A stretch of DNA of 40,302 nucleotides from Mnemiopsis leidyi (GCA_000226015.1 JH152823.1:534571-574872), one strand, 5' to 3'. Counted from the first letter of the stretch, positions 10,674 through 22,641 are shown. Numbers and translations: made by a program. Notes: generated by a model from the sequence alone, not told the origin.

Positions 10674-10819
10674 GTAAGTTTTCAATGCTGCATGCATCTA
10701 GCTACTATCTTTAGTTGATACTCTTTTGAAAATACACGTTGCTAACATTGTAATCTTTCTTTAAATTCCACTGAAAACTCTCAACATGCCAAAAGTTTGA
10801 ACCTTTATTACTTCACCAG

Positions 10820-10993
10820 GAACTGAAACGGGACATACACGGTTACGAAGGCGTTATATCTTCTATCACCGAGAAGGCTCTGGAGGGCCTGTCTCTTGAT
10901 GATGCCGACAGGATGAAGGAGAAACTTGCCAAACTGCAAGACAGATACAACGTCATTAGGAGCGATTGTGATGACCACCAGGACAAACTCAGT
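10820..10993 (+). CDS. Spectraplakin rod exon
   Basis: Phase 0 to 0, 58 residues, acceptor ttcaccag, donor GTAAGT. Starts ELKRDIHGYEGVISSITEKA and ends in a helix C (KLAKLQDRYNVIRSDCDDHQ). Confidence 0.9.
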
Positions 10994-11165
10994 GTAAGTT
11001 TGTGACACACACCAACTTTGAAATTACTTCATAGATAATCAGAATCTCAGTCAGTTGATATATTAAACTTGCTTCAATGTATTTTGAAATGCGTCTTACA
11101 AGCTGCAATAGATTTAACGCTATCTTTTATTATTATCTTTGAATCTCAAATAACTTTTTGTACAG

Positions 11166-11349
11166 GAGGTATACAAAGCTATGGACGAGCTGAAGCGAGA
11201 TCGTGAGACTATTGACGGTATGATAAAGCGTTCTAATGAGCAGGGCGGAGAGATGAGTCCCCTAGCATCCAGTGTCCCGGTCCTCAACTCTCAGCTCAAG
11301 GAAGTCATCCAACATCTCGTTTCCATCGATGCAATCAAACCTGAAATCG
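11166..11349 (+). CDS. Spectraplakin rod exon
   Basis: Phase 0 in, phase 1 out (donor GTTGGT at 11350). It encodes 61 residues from EVYKAMDELKRDRETIDGMI; the split Val codon joins to 11490. Confidence 0.85.
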
Positions 11350-11489
11350 GTTGGTGAACTGTTAATTGGAAAATGTGGCAGTCCGCAGTGTTTTGTAACT
11401 TTTAACTGTCAAGTACTTAGTAATTAAACGATTCTCTAGACATTTTGTTGCAGTATTTCGGACAAGATAAATTGACTTGATATTTTCAG

Positions 11490-11931
11490 TATCGTTCGCT
11501 CAAGAGTGTGATGACACCTGTGATCTGATGTTGCTCCAAGAAACACCTAAACTACAAAGAGAGATCATGAACTATCCCAAGGCAGTTCAACAATCTGTGT
11601 GGGATTTGGAGAAAGCAGCTCAAAATAGAAAGGAAGACATTGAGAAGAAGATTCAAAAACTCAACGAAATCGATGATAGTTTGGATACCTTTATGTCTGA
11701 ATTAACCAGAAACAAAAAGGACTTTGATGGACAATCATCAGTCCCAAATCTCCATCCGAAAACAAAGAAGGAGCTTGTTAATGACTTCCAAAAAGTTCAT
11801 GGTTCACTTGAAAAGAAATTGGCCAAAATTGAGGGCGAAATCGAAGCAATACTCTCTGAGGTCGAGGATACTCCATTCTTAAAACGCAGACTGCAAGAAG
11901 CAAGACAGAAACTGGATGAATTCGGACTTTC
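11490..11931 (+). CDS. Spectraplakin rod exon, long
   Basis: Phase 1 in, phase 2 out; acceptor ttttcag, donor GTAAGT. It encodes about 147 residues with helical, charged sequence such as QQSVWDLEKAAQNRKEDIEK. Confidence 0.92.
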
Positions 11932-12081
11932 GTAAGTCTACCGTACACTTCGTACTTTTATACGATATTATGGTTCATTCTTGACTGATCCGTAGATACT
12001 ATAACCTATAAGTCTATCTATAAGCCAGTTTTATCACCTTTCTTCTTAGGCACCTATAACATAAACTTACTCTTATTCCAG

Positions 12082-12253
12082 ATTGGACAGTGGAAGAGAC
12101 TCAGCAGATAAGGTGGAGAGTGTCCTGAAGAACAACGAGAAAGAGAGACTGTCTCTCATGGACGAAGTTCTCCTGCTAGATGAAGATCTTAGTGCTCTAG
12201 ATCCGATCTCTGTGAATGTAGCCGCTGCTACCGCCCAGTCTCTACAGAACATG
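12082..12253 (+). CDS. Spectraplakin rod exon
   Basis: Phase 2 in, 0 out; acceptor ttattccag, donor GTATGA. About 57 residues, LDSGRDSADKVESVLKNNEK onward. Confidence 0.9.
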
Positions 12254-12394
12254 GTATGAACTATGATAGTATTTGTTTGGCTTATTGACCACATTAATAC
12301 TGTAGTACCAATTTTTTGTGTGAAGCTATGAATTTTCCGGTTTCTTATTTCACGTCATCATTTGCTTTCTTTCTTATTGAATTTTCATTCACAG

Positions 12395-12607
12395 ACTTTG
12401 TCCGAGCGTTGTGAGACTCTCAAACGAAGTCTGTCCGACCTGAAGCTCGACATTGACGATATCGCTGAAGACATTCCAGCCGATACCAGAGAAGAGGTGG
12501 ATGATGGACATCGCCAGATTTCTGAGAAGATCGACAGGATAGCTGATAAGTTGAAGGCTAGGGGTGATGCTTTAGATGGAGTACTTCCTTTCATCACTTC
12601 GTTACAG
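12395..12607 (+). CDS. Spectraplakin rod exon
   Basis: Phase 0 to 0, 71 residues; acceptor attcacag, donor GTATAT. Starts TLSERCETLKRSLSDLKLDI, a helix-C to helix-A linker region. Confidence 0.9.
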
Positions 12608-12716
12608 GTATATATTTAAATTTCATAACAAGTGTTCCACGAGCTACAGTGCATGGAGAAACTGAAAATTGTGCAAAAAACGTGAGAAATTGAAAATTGT
12701 AACGGTAACCCGTCAG

Positions 12717-12985
12717 GATATTGAGGCCGATGTTCTACCTTGGATAGATGATATGACCAGATCCATCGCATCGGAGACCTCAAAGCCTTACACTCCGGAA
12801 GACATCAAGAAAAAACTGGCTGCTGTCAAGAAGTTAATGAAGGATATTGAGTCCCACAAGGTGGATGTTGACGATGTGGCTACCTTCGGAGAGAGTGCTC
12901 TGGAGCTGGTGACGTCTTACGACCAGGATAACATGTGTCAGACCGCGATCGACCTTAGTGCTCATCTCAAAGATGTGCAGAAGAG
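12717..12985 (+). CDS. Spectraplakin rod exon
   Basis: Phase 0 in, phase 2 out (donor GTTAGA). It encodes 89 residues starting DIEADVLPWIDDMTRSIASE; the helix-A Trp is present. The upstream intron is only 109 bases. Confidence 0.9.
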
Positions 12986-13131
12986 GTTAGATTTGTGCCA
13001 TTATTTGAAGTTTCTATACGAATTTGAAATTTGAAGTTTTGACAAGAATTTTACTCACTCCTCTTAGTTACCCGAAATTGCTTCACTTTACGCAGTTTTA
13101 AGTCAATATATGATTTTTGGGTATTTTTCAG

Positions 13132-14044
13132 GTACGACGACCTGAAATTGCAACTGGACGACCTGGAAGCTGAGCTTGCCAACCAAGAGGGTATCTCTCA
13201 AAGGCTTGCTGAGATTTCAAAATCGTTCGACAAAGTCAAGGAGTACACCGACAACATGCCGAAACCCAGGCTACAAGAAGCTGACCTGATTCAGTACATG
13301 GCAGACATTGACGACGAGCTTGGAGACCTCCACATTTTGGAGGAGAAGATGCGAAATTTGGAGAACCAATATCCTAATTGTACATCTAATCCAGTCGTCA
13401 TAGCTATGTTGGACAACATCAGGGAAACTAAAAAAGCTCTCGAAGATAAAAAGGACGATCTCAGGGACAAGTGTGATATGTTGGATGCTCTCACCGCTGA
13501 TATCTGTGACATAAACGACTCCATCAAGTCTATCACTCCTCAAAAGAATACAGTTCCTCTAACTGACATCAAGAGTGTGGAAGACAACGAGAGATATCAA
13601 GAAGACCTCGAACCAAAAATATCTTCTCTTGAAGATAAGCTTGGAAAGTTAGAGGAGGTACATGCTCGTATTTCCAAGGATTGTAATCCAGCTGATGTAA
13701 AGAAGCTTCAATCTAAGATCGATGATCTAAAGAAGAAGTGCAAGGACAAAGAGCAGAAGAAGAACGAAAAGATAGAAGAGTTGAAGAGGACAAAGGAGCA
13801 GCTCCACAAGTTCGATGATGCCGCCCAAACACTGTCCACATGGTTGGAGAATCAGATAAACGAGTTGAAGAACCAAGAACCACCATCTTCGTCGGCCGAC
13901 ATCTTGAAGGAGCAACTAGAGCATCACAACAAGTTCACCGATGATGTGCAGGATGAGGGTAATGATCTCTTCAAGGATCTGCTGAAGATTGGCCAAGTCT
14001 TGAAGAATGACTTATTGCAAAATGATAAACCCCTCAATGATAAG
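13132..14044 (+). CDS. Spectraplakin rod exon, longest of the rod (about 304 codons)
   Basis: Phase 2 in, 0 out. About three spectrin-type repeats: helix starts at LEAELANQEGISQRLAEISK, ALTADICDINDSIKSI and AAQTLSTWLENQINELKNQE. The donor GTTCTT is weak, but the join to 14192 keeps a continuous helix (DKPLNDK then IAELQKKYDNLLND). Confidence 0.9.
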
Positions 14045-14191
14045 GTTCTTATCTGATTTTTTCGTCTAATTCGGCTTTCTTTCAATATAAATATATTTTC
14101 TGTTCACAAAACGACTGAACCCTTAAATAGTACCTAGTCAATCATCGTGTATCTATAAATCGTGTCTGATTTAAAAAATTATATTATTCAG

Positions 14192-14360
14192 ATTGCGGAA
14201 CTACAAAAGAAGTATGATAATCTGCTTAACGACACCGCATCACGACAACAAGAGTTAGAGGCCGCTATGTTAGAGGCTAAGAATATCAGAGATACTCTTG
14301 ACTATATCATGCCAGAACTTGTCGAAAAGGAAACCGAACTTCTCAAAGCTGAAAAGCCAG
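14192..14360 (+). CDS. Spectraplakin rod exon
   Basis: Phase 0 in, 1 out; acceptor attattcag, donor GTATAA. About 56 residues from IAELQKKYDNLLNDTASRQQ to KAEKP. Confidence 0.88.
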
Positions 14361-14476
14361 GTATAAAACAGTCGCTATTCGCTTATGAAATTAGTTTTTG
14401 TTTTTTAAGACCTATATTATACAGGTGTAGAAAATTATTTACGATCCCCTGATTAAAGTTGCTTATATCAACTCAG

Positions 14477-14823
14477 GTGCTGACTTGGAGACCGTTACAA
14501 GTCAGGTAGAACATCATAAAGCCGACTCACAGCAGCTCGCTTCTCATGCTCCTCTTATCGAATCTCTGAAGAGTCAAGAAGGTCTCTGTGAGGAGGACCA
14601 GGATCTGCTAGACGAGATCCTTAACAAGTGGGACAGGTGTAACGAGCTGGCTGACGAGAGAAAGAAGTCTCTATCTGCTGCTTACAACCAGATCCTCGAC
14701 TTTGAGAAGACTCTTGCTGATGTCGGTAACTTCATGGATACCGTTGAGGCTCAGCTGACTGAGAATGACGGTGTTCCTCTGAGTAGTATTGACATCGTGG
14801 AGGACATGATGGCCAAACACAAG
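14477..14823 (+). CDS. Spectraplakin rod exon
   Basis: Phase 1 in, 0 out; acceptor actcag, donor GTATAT. About 115 residues, with the repeat-typical KWDRCNELADERKKSLSAAY and FEKTLADVGNFMDTVEAQL. Confidence 0.92.
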
Positions 14824-14903
14824 GTATATATCGATTATCTGTATTACTCGTCTGAAATTATAAGTTTTGTCAAAATATTATTTCGATTGGAGGATGTATT
14901 TGG

Positions 14904-14921
14904 TTAGGGTTAGGGTTAGGG
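14904..14921 (+). repeat. Interstitial telomere-type repeat (TTAGGG)3
   Basis: Three exact copies of TTAGGG in the intron 14824-14994, immediately after the donor side of the preceding exon. Confidence 0.85.
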
Positions 14922-14994
14922 TGCTGCAGCGCTACAGCCGAGAGTCAGGTTGTTAACAGGTTGGCTGGTCAGTGTTAAATGTTTCCGTCTTCAG

Positions 14995-15145
14995 GACATA
15001 CAAGATGCGATATTGACCAAGTCCGCTGACGTAGAGCTGGTTAATAGTCTGGGAGAGAACTATAAGAATCTCACCGATCCAGCTCAAGCTGATATTATCG
15101 CAGATAAACTCGAGGAGCTCAACAAGAAATGGGACTGGCTTCTAG
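14995..15145 (+). CDS. Spectraplakin rod exon
   Basis: Phase 0 in, 1 out; acceptor tcttcag, donor GTTTGC. It encodes 50 residues with the helix-C end KLEELNKKWDWLL. Confidence 0.88.
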
Positions 15146-15392
15146 GTTTGCAAATTTTAGTAAACTTGATCGAGAAATTGTGTCTTCATCAGACTCGATT
15201 GAAAGTAGGTTTTATGATACCTCCTATGTCATGAATATGTTACACGACTGAAAATCATTTCATTGCTCCATTAAACTTGATAGAGTTTTATTCGACATTT
15301 TTCAAGCAGACATTTTAAGTCATTCCACCAGAATTACTAGTATCATCAGTAACAAAAAAAATCACGGTCAAATATTTAACTTATTATGTCAG

Positions 15393-15509
15393 AACTAAGT
15401 GCTTCAACGTTACATTGGTTACACGAGGAAAAGTCTAAACTGATCGATTTAGCCCAAAAGATTCTGGACAGACGAAATTACATTGACGACCTTGCATTGA
15501 CAGACGAAG
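15393..15509 (+). CDS. Spectraplakin rod exon, first of the phase-1 series
   Basis: Phase 1 at both ends; AG at 15391-15392, donor GTTTTA. It encodes about 39 residues beginning LSASTLHWLHEEKSKLIDLA, a helix-A signature. It was not visible as a long open frame and is supported by composition and phase. Confidence 0.75.
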
Positions 15510-16104
15510 GTTTTATGCTTCAACTTTGACCAAAACTTAACGACTTTTTGACGACTGACATTTTAACTTATTTTAACAATATCTTAACTTTTCTTTTTTA
15601 CTCTGATGATCAATTTGTCATTTATTCATACAAGTTGAACTATGTAATCGTCATGGAGGGAAATGATAAACTAAACTTTAGTTCTTTATTACTTTATCAC
15701 ATTCTTTTTGATTGAAACTTATTGATTAGCGCTTTTGCCTGGAAGATTGATAAACTTTCTCACAAAGCGCATTTTCCCATGCAATACTTACATTCAGTGC
15801 TGCAATACTTACATTCAGTGCTGCAATACTTACATTCAGTGCTGCAATACTTACATTCAGTGCTGCTTCAGTCATTTTAGTCTTATTATAGCATTCAGTT
15901 CTAAGCCTGTTCCTTGAGAAGTAAAACTTTGAAACATATCTTGAACGTCATTTGATGTGCTCTTCTGGTCTACCCCTAGCGTCCTTAAATCTTGAGAAGA
16001 ATTGCTTCCTTCATCCAATGATATTGGTCCAGCGATCTATATCAGACATTTAACGATCTTGCTTAATCAGAAGGGACAATTGATCGATTCTCCAAAAATT
16101 TCAG
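15510..16104 (+). other. Intron, no exon seen
   Basis: Contains a 21-bp tandem array (15781-15866) whose units each carry an acceptor-like ttcag. Otherwise AT-rich. Confidence 0.55.
15781..15866 (+). repeat. 21-bp tandem repeat, 4 copies
   Basis: gcaatacttacattcagtgct repeats from 15781, 15802, 15823 and 15844 with almost no divergence, so the expansion is recent. Confidence 0.92.
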
Positions 16105-16419
16105 AATATAGCAAGTCATATACTGAGATTCTAAAAAAGAGTAAAAAGAAGATCGATGGCAAGAAGAAAAACAAAGGAAAACTCGTCAAGAAAGATGAAG
16201 ATTTTCCTAAAAAATACGAAGAAACGGATTCAAGAAATTTTAAGCACGGACAATCGTCCGTCCATTCTAACGCTTCCCCCACTAGTCCCACAAGAAGACA
16301 ATCCATCGCTGTTACCGTTTCTTCCTCGAATTTCAGAAGACAAAGCAGTACGACCCCTTCTCCCGATGGCTTTTATCTGAGCTCCAGGGAGGGGAGCCCT
16401 CTAGCGAATATTTACGGAG
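16105..16419 (+). CDS. Lys/Ser-rich linker exon (optional, phase 1)
   Basis: Phase 1 both ends. The frame is open further upstream, so the acceptor is chosen from phase: aaaatttcag before 16105 fits, whereas one at about 16070 does not. About 105 residues: a Lys-rich start (ILKKSKKKIDGKKKNKGK), then Ser-rich text with basophilic kinase-like sites (TRRQSIAV, FRRQSSTTPSPDG). Predicted disordered. Confidence 0.7.
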
Positions 16420-16513
16420 GTAAACTCCGTCATACTCCTGTCATATTGTGGATTTTATTTTTGTTTTTTATTTATCATTTCCAGCTCGCTTTACATTCTT
16501 TCACTACCCTCAG

Positions 16514-16570
16514 ACCATGCTCCGAAAAAAGATAAAAGGAAGAAGAGCAAATCTGAAAAGGACAAGAAAG
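16514..16570 (+). CDS. Lys-rich microexon (optional, phase 1)
   Basis: 57 bases, phase 1 both ends, coding about 19 residues HAPKKDKRKKSKSEKDKK. A competing acceptor 16 bases or more upstream gives an unrelated aromatic peptide and is less plausible. Confidence 0.65.
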
Positions 16571-16727
16571 GTCTTACTTATTTACCGACTCTGTTTTACA
16601 TAATTTTCACCATTGAACCGTACATCATACTACTATTATCTTAACTTTATTTGAGTATATGTTATCCTTTAGCATTTATTAACGTCGTCTCATTCTTAAT
16701 TTATTTTTATCACTCTTCCCTTTCTAG

Positions 16728-16811
16728 AACGGACCGACCAGAACAAAACTGAGACTATCAAGACCGACCGTAAACTTAAAACGCCTATCAAAACTGACAA
16801 ACCATTGACAG
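16728..16811 (+). CDS. Lys/Thr-rich small exon (optional, phase 1)
   Basis: 84 bases, phase 1 both ends; acceptor ccctttctag, donor GTTAAA. Encodes about 28 residues ERTDQNKTETIKTDRKLKTP and on, compositionally like its neighbours. Confidence 0.7.
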
Positions 16812-17160
16812 GTTAAATATATGCTATTTTAATTTTATCTTGTGTCCTGATGCTTACTGCACGAGCTATGAAGTGTTTGAGATTCCTACACTGTATAGTG
16901 CCAACACTAAACGGTAGAGCAACAAGTATAAACAAAGTCAGGCTAGCACCAGGTCACAATTGTCACCATTAAGTGTTGCATAGTTCGACAAGCGCACTGT
17001 TGGATGACATATGCCAACTGTCATTAAAAGGTACTTGTCACTATTTAGTGTTGTCACTATATCGCGTATTCACCAATGTTTGACGCATTGATAAACTTAC
17101 ATCAAACTATAGTAGCCGTCCTTGGTAAGCACTTATGAGACTAAAACTCAAAATTTACAG
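16812..17160 (+). other. Intron, nothing notable
   Basis: 349 bases with no coding potential or repeats that I can support. Confidence 0.5.
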
Positions 17161-20100
17161 TTGTAGGAGACCTTCACTATCAGTCAGATTCAGATAATTC
17201 AAGCAGAGATTATGTCGCTAGTCCTTCATACCACATCGGTCAGGGTACTGCTCCGAGCATCGCCGAATCTCCCCACAAAACAGTTGCCGCGGCTAAGCCA
17301 GCGGTTTCATCTGTTGATAGGAATGAGGACTGTAGTAGCGCCTCAGTGAGTGAGCGATCCCATAGAAATTCCACTACTGAAACCAGTGGTAAAACCTATA
17401 CATCTACCTCTGCTTTTTCTACAACTCTTCCAAATTCTACACGTTTTTCTGGGAATATAAGATCTGAAAGTGACGCTACTGCTTCTTCTCCTTCCTTCAA
17501 CACTGATTCTCAAACAAACAGTTCACAATCAGCCCAGTCAGCACCCTCTCCTCCTAAGCAGAAAATGCAACATCTGTTAGAAAATAAAGCCAATGATTGT
17601 AAGCCAATCCCCAGTAAACCTAATTCTTCTGAAACTGTTTTACCAAATGTCCCAAGGCGATTGAAAAGAGTTTCTTTTGAAGACACTCCTAAAAGGCTGA
17701 TTTCATCTACAATAACTCCAAAAGTGTCAGTATCTTCCCTTAGGTCTTCCGAGGATCCTAAGAGATATGGGTCCTCTAGTGCTAATGACGCAGAACCTGG
17801 CAATCCATTGCATGAACACCAATTCAGGGCCTCAAAACAAGTTCTGAAAGACGCTAAGGTTAGTCACTCAGTCCCATCAACATCCTCAAGCCAATCCTTT
17901 CAAAGTAAAAAGTTGCCCGAATCTCGAAAAGCATACTCAATCGATGATTCTACCATTGAACAATATAGCCAATTTTGTCCCTCGAGTGTCACTGACCGTC
18001 GCTCTGACGATATCGCTGTCGGAAGAAAGTCTTTAACAGCATCTTATAGCAACAGTGAAAATAAATCTAAAGTCCCTGGTGTATCTCAATCCATACCTGC
18101 CCCAAAAGGAGCCAATAGCAAAGAGTCCACCTCTTTATATAAGGACATTTTTCATCAAGAAGGAGATGTGGAGAAAAGTCATCGACATAGTGTGAAAAGT
18201 TTGCCCAAGAAATCAGTTAAGTCAAGTCCACGAAAACTCTCATCGACTTCAAACGTGGAGATAGAGCGCGATGTTGGTGACACCTCGATTGACGCAACTG
18301 CGCCTTTTAAAAGTTCACATCTTTACGTGGCAGATAAAGATACTTTTGGTTCACGCCGAGCTTCTTTAATCGATCGAAATTCCGTCAGAAGCAAAGATGC
18401 AAAGTCACGTGCTGGCACAGAAGTGAGCAATAACACCCTCAAGAGTAATAACACTCATAGATCAAATTTAGTGGATACATCTGCAGACAGCACACTTGAT
18501 AAATCCACGGCTCAAACATCGTTTAGATCAAGGACTAAATCTCCACATCCTTTTGGTACTTCAAATCCGAACACCAATTTATCAGTTCGACCTTCAGGCA
18601 ATAGAAAAATGTCGGCTGGCACAAAACCTGCGAAACTCGGAGTATCTATTACCGATACCAGCTCGCCAATACATCCTTCAAAAAATCAAAGATCAACTTC
18701 CCATTTGTTCCCTACAGAATATGGCGTTACTATAAATCCAACAAAAAGGGGTTCTAATTCCGCACCCATTGACCGCCGTTCTAGTAAACTGTTAGACGAC
18801 TTATCGAAAGAAAACGATGATAAGGACTCGCCGTTGCTTGAACCACGTTCATCTTCTGGATTCAACAAATTTCCACGAGGCCCTCAACAAGTTTCTACTA
18901 AGGATTCATCGGATAACAGATCTTTCCATTCACCCTTTTCAAGGTCTACTGATAGCAGCAAATTGTTGGATAAATCTTTCCATTCGAATATGAAAATTCG
19001 TTCCAAATCCAAGGAGATGTTGGATCCCCATTTTTGCAATGACTCCGTTTCTGATTCATCAGAAACTTCTCAGAAAGTAGGCCTGGAAGAGCACAAAATC
19101 CAAATCTCTAGCCAAGCACCTCAGTTCGCTCGGGTAGAAGTCAGTGATGAACAATTTCACAAAAATATCGAACCACTACATGGTCAATCGTCAGCTCATC
19201 CTACTTTATCTCTACCTTTGTCCAAAAGAACAGAGGAAGAAGTTTCACCGGTTATGGGACACGGATCTGTCTCTTCAAAATCATCAGTTCTTAACTTAAG
19301 GAAGATCTCTAAGCCTGGTTCAAATCTTGTTCAAGCATCAAAGCAAAATAGAAGTTTAACGTCAAATTTAGGGCCAGATCCTCTTAACGGAAATCGTATC
19401 AATTATGGTAAGACGTTGAAAGAACCAAACAATAAGAATCATAACTTGCAGATAAATGAACGAAAGTCTGTTGGCGGCAAGGGATTCCCAAGAAGAAAAG
19501 ACGAGTCATTATCAGTACAGCCGGACTCTGGAGAACGAATGAGGAGCAAATCTGAATCTCCCAAATCTGAATCTTCCAAAGTAATCGCCTCCCGGAAACC
19601 TAAGATCGTCGTACCGAAGCCGATAGCTAGCTCCATTGCTCTGGCCTCCAAGTCTAAAACTCAAACCAATCAAATCCAATCGTCCCAGCCAACAGAAAGT
19701 GAGGAAAGTAACACGCCAACTGAGGATGTGAGACATAGTCTCACTTCAAAAGTTAAATCACCCTCGATAAAAGTCAAAGCTGGTTCAGTCACGGGACGGA
19801 AGGTTACCACTTCTGGTAAATCAAATACACTGGCTAAGCCAGCTAAACCCAGCAAACCTGAAGTTCAAGATAAATTTAAAGCCATTCCAACATATCCTCA
19901 TTTCAGAGGAACATCATCTCCACGGCTTGCTTTGTCTTCCCCATCTTCCCTGAAAGTCGACATATGTCCTTTAACATCGAGCTTATCGAAGTCGATGCCG
20001 ACTTCTTCTCCATCAAAGTTCAAGCCTCGTCTGATCTTACCACCTAAACCTCATGGCTCCAACAAAACTAGTCTTTCATCAGGAAAGCCACTCACCAATT

Positions 20101-21479
20101 CCATTGGAAATTCATTTGAGCCAAGGTTTTCTTCGACTACCAAGGCGTTAGGGTACTCAGGAAAAATCTCGAAACCAACTACGGATATATCGCCCCACAT
20201 CCCTAAGTTTCGCTGGAACGGCACCTCGAAAATTGCGAGACATTCTACAATGGCAGAATCAAGCAAAGAAGTTAGACCTGAAAAGGAACCTCCAAATTCA
20301 TCTGTGGCTTTTCGTTCACGGTGGAGTCCACAAAACCACAGATCAATATCACGTGACATTTCAGATCAAGTCAATCGATCCAAATCTGCATCGCCTCGTA
20401 TGGAATTCAAGCCTAGGTCGTCTTTTGCAACGACCAAAATTTGTTCGACAGAAAGTTTAACACTTGATTCGACGAACACTTCGTTCAAATATGAGAAAAA
20501 ATCAAAAAGATCCGCCGCGAACATTAGCACATTCAAACCCAGGTGGAATTCTACTGGAAAATATGCAACATCGACATCATCAGGTGACTATCCGACTGTC
20601 TTAGAAAAACCGCGATTGCAGTCGTCTCAGTCTCAATTTAAGCCAAGGTGGGACGACACAAATAAAATCGTTTCAAAAAGTAAAACTTCTCTGAAAACTT
20701 CGTCTAACACAATGAAAAGATCGAGTCCCATTGAACAACTACCTTCGCCAACAAGACGAACTCCTTCAAGATCGCCAAAAATGAAGACAATTATCCCAAA
20801 CCTCAAGCAACCTTCTACAATGTACAGAACTCGGCTGTCCCCGTCTCGACCAATTGCTGGTCGCTCACCCAGTGTAAGGATCAGACCGTCTTCATTGCCC
20901 GTGGGCGAGACTCGTTCCTTTGGAGACAGATTGAGCCCCTCCAGACTGAAACTAAAATTTAGGACACCATCACCCATCAGCGCGAGGAAGCCCTGGGATT
21001 CATCCATCACAACACCGGAACCCCGATATGTTAGAAGCTCCACGCCCTCCCCCATACCATCTCCAATCAGCATACCACGAGTTAGACCGGGTGGTTCTAC
21101 GAGGTTCTGCAGTAGTTGTTCTCCAGTTGGCAGCAGTCCAGGTCCCGTTCTTTACACTTATGACTCCTTTACTACCCAACCCAGAGTTCGATACAGATCT
21201 CTAGACGATAGACCACCATGGAACTCCAATACTAAGACTCCGCCTTTGTTTTCCGTTATGTCGCCTCTTAATGACATTAACCATAGAAGAATGTCGATCC
21301 GAACGGCAGTCAGGCAAGTCAGAAGCCCGGTTTATCACAGAAAACGTTTCGCCTCCGCCCCAGTCCAGACCCGGCTAAGTCCTTACAAAAACTTTCAGTC
21401 TCCAGGTTCGTATTTCAATTATGTTTCGAGACAAGCAGGTCTTGAAATGCAAAATAAGATTAGAATGACTAGTTATTAA
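17161..21479 (+). CDS. Giant Ser/Arg/Lys/Pro-rich exon with a novel F-K-P-R-W repeat
   Basis: About 1,438 codons; acceptor atttacag in phase 1 gives VVGDLHYQ and continues open into the longer frame (there is no need for an ATG). Ser is the most common residue and acidic residues are few toward the end, so the protein is disordered and strongly basic. Between bases 20019 and 20637 a motif F-[KRE]-x-R-[WFL]-x-x-T-x-K recurs every 31-42 residues. Near 21049 a TPSPIPSPISIPRVRP stretch carries SPIP, an SxIP-type microtubule plus-end (EB) motif. The exon ends at TAA 21477-21479, or splices from CAG/GTTCGT at 21405 in phase 1. AATAAA lies at 21811. Likely a microtubule-binding tail (inference); no homologue recognised. 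Confidence 0.88.
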
Positions 21480-21616
21480 TTATTGATCATAATTTCATTA
21501 GATAATCTTGATCTTCTGGAAAAGTCGAATGCATTTTCTTGCTGCTACAGTGCTACTGTTCACTTGCGAATACGAAATAGAAGTAAATCGCGCTTATATA
21601 CATTGTACCCTGCCAG

Positions 21617-21855
21617 TGAGGGTAAATCAGAGAGCAGACCCGGCTCGTGATGGAAATCAGGCAGTCTCCCCCAGCCCACTACCTGATCGGGAGGAACTGA
21701 TAAAGCTTGCTGAGGAGGAAGTCCTGGCTATCGAGACTCAGTACGAGAAATCGATCTTATCAGTACCCACGGTGGAACTTAGCGATATTTCTGAGATTAC
21801 TGAACAAACGAATAAACATCCTACCGAGCCGTCTATTGAGGAGACCCATCTGTAA
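21617..21855 (+). CDS. Possible alternative terminal exon, acidic
   Basis: Acceptor taccctgccag before 21617 is in phase 1 and would pair with the donor at 21406. It reads RVNQRADPARDGNQ, then acidic EELIKLAEEEVLAIETQYEK, and stops at TAA 21853-21855. AATAAA signals follow at 22104 and 22130. It would replace the last 24 residues of the giant exon with an acidic end. It may instead be 3' UTR of the longer form. Confidence 0.45.
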
Positions 21856-22135
21856 TCGACTCGGATTTTAACTTAGATGTAGACTTTTATCTAGCAGAAT
21901 TTTAACTATGACAGATGGACAGATTGACAGATAGACAGATAGACAGACCACTTGTCGTAACAGATGAAGAGAAGGTAAGCGGTAAACATTTTTTGGTCTA
22001 AGATTTAATGGGGCGAAAAATTGGAGAAATATAAAACATTAACCTTTTTATAATAATTGATTTCGGACTTGCTTCTGATGATAGAAATGCTTCTGATGAT
22101 GGAAATAAATGCTAGGAATACAATTCTGAAATAAA
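21811..22135 (+). terminator. Internal poly(A) signals
   Basis: AATAAA at 21811, 22104 and 22130, downstream of the stops at 21479 and 21855. This suggests a real mid-gene 3' end. Confidence 0.5.
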
Positions 22136-22636
22136 CCCTGAATTCTATCTAGCTCTTACAATCATTATAGTTTGCACATACTCACTATTTCGCTTGTTCA
22201 TCATAATATATTTCACAGCTTTTACCATGCTTGGCTTTCATAATAACACCTCAATATTGCAATCGGACAGGGCCGTTTTGAGTCACGTCCATGTCAAATT
22301 GTAGATGATAATTGAAAAACTATAATCGAGAATCTCTAAGCAGCGTAGGAAAATTCCCAGTTCCCATCTTGTGCTAAGAAATTTTTTGTTGGTCTCAGGG
22401 TTTAAATTTTTGGGCGGGCTTATTATTCCTTAAAGCTGTGACCATTAGATCATTTACCTATGATGACTTATGAGCAATTAGCAATACCTGAAGATATCTT
22501 ACACAGCCATTTTATAACAGTACATCGGCATTATTTAAACGTTGTTAATGTTAAACTTGTCTAAGATAAGCCCGTTGAGCCGTAGTCATTAGATTATTCC
22601 TAAGATTTGTGTGCATGCCCGTGACCTAGTAACCAG
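21856..22636 (+). other. Intron or inter-unit region; possible 5' leader exon
   Basis: Bases 21897-21974 (tagcag to GTAAGC) look like an exon but have stops in all frames, so they could be an untranslated first exon of the coiled-coil transcript. A short gaca/gata microsatellite occurs near 21910-21945, and a duplication of gcttctgatgat near 22070. Confidence 0.35.
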
Positions 22637-22641
22637 TCATC

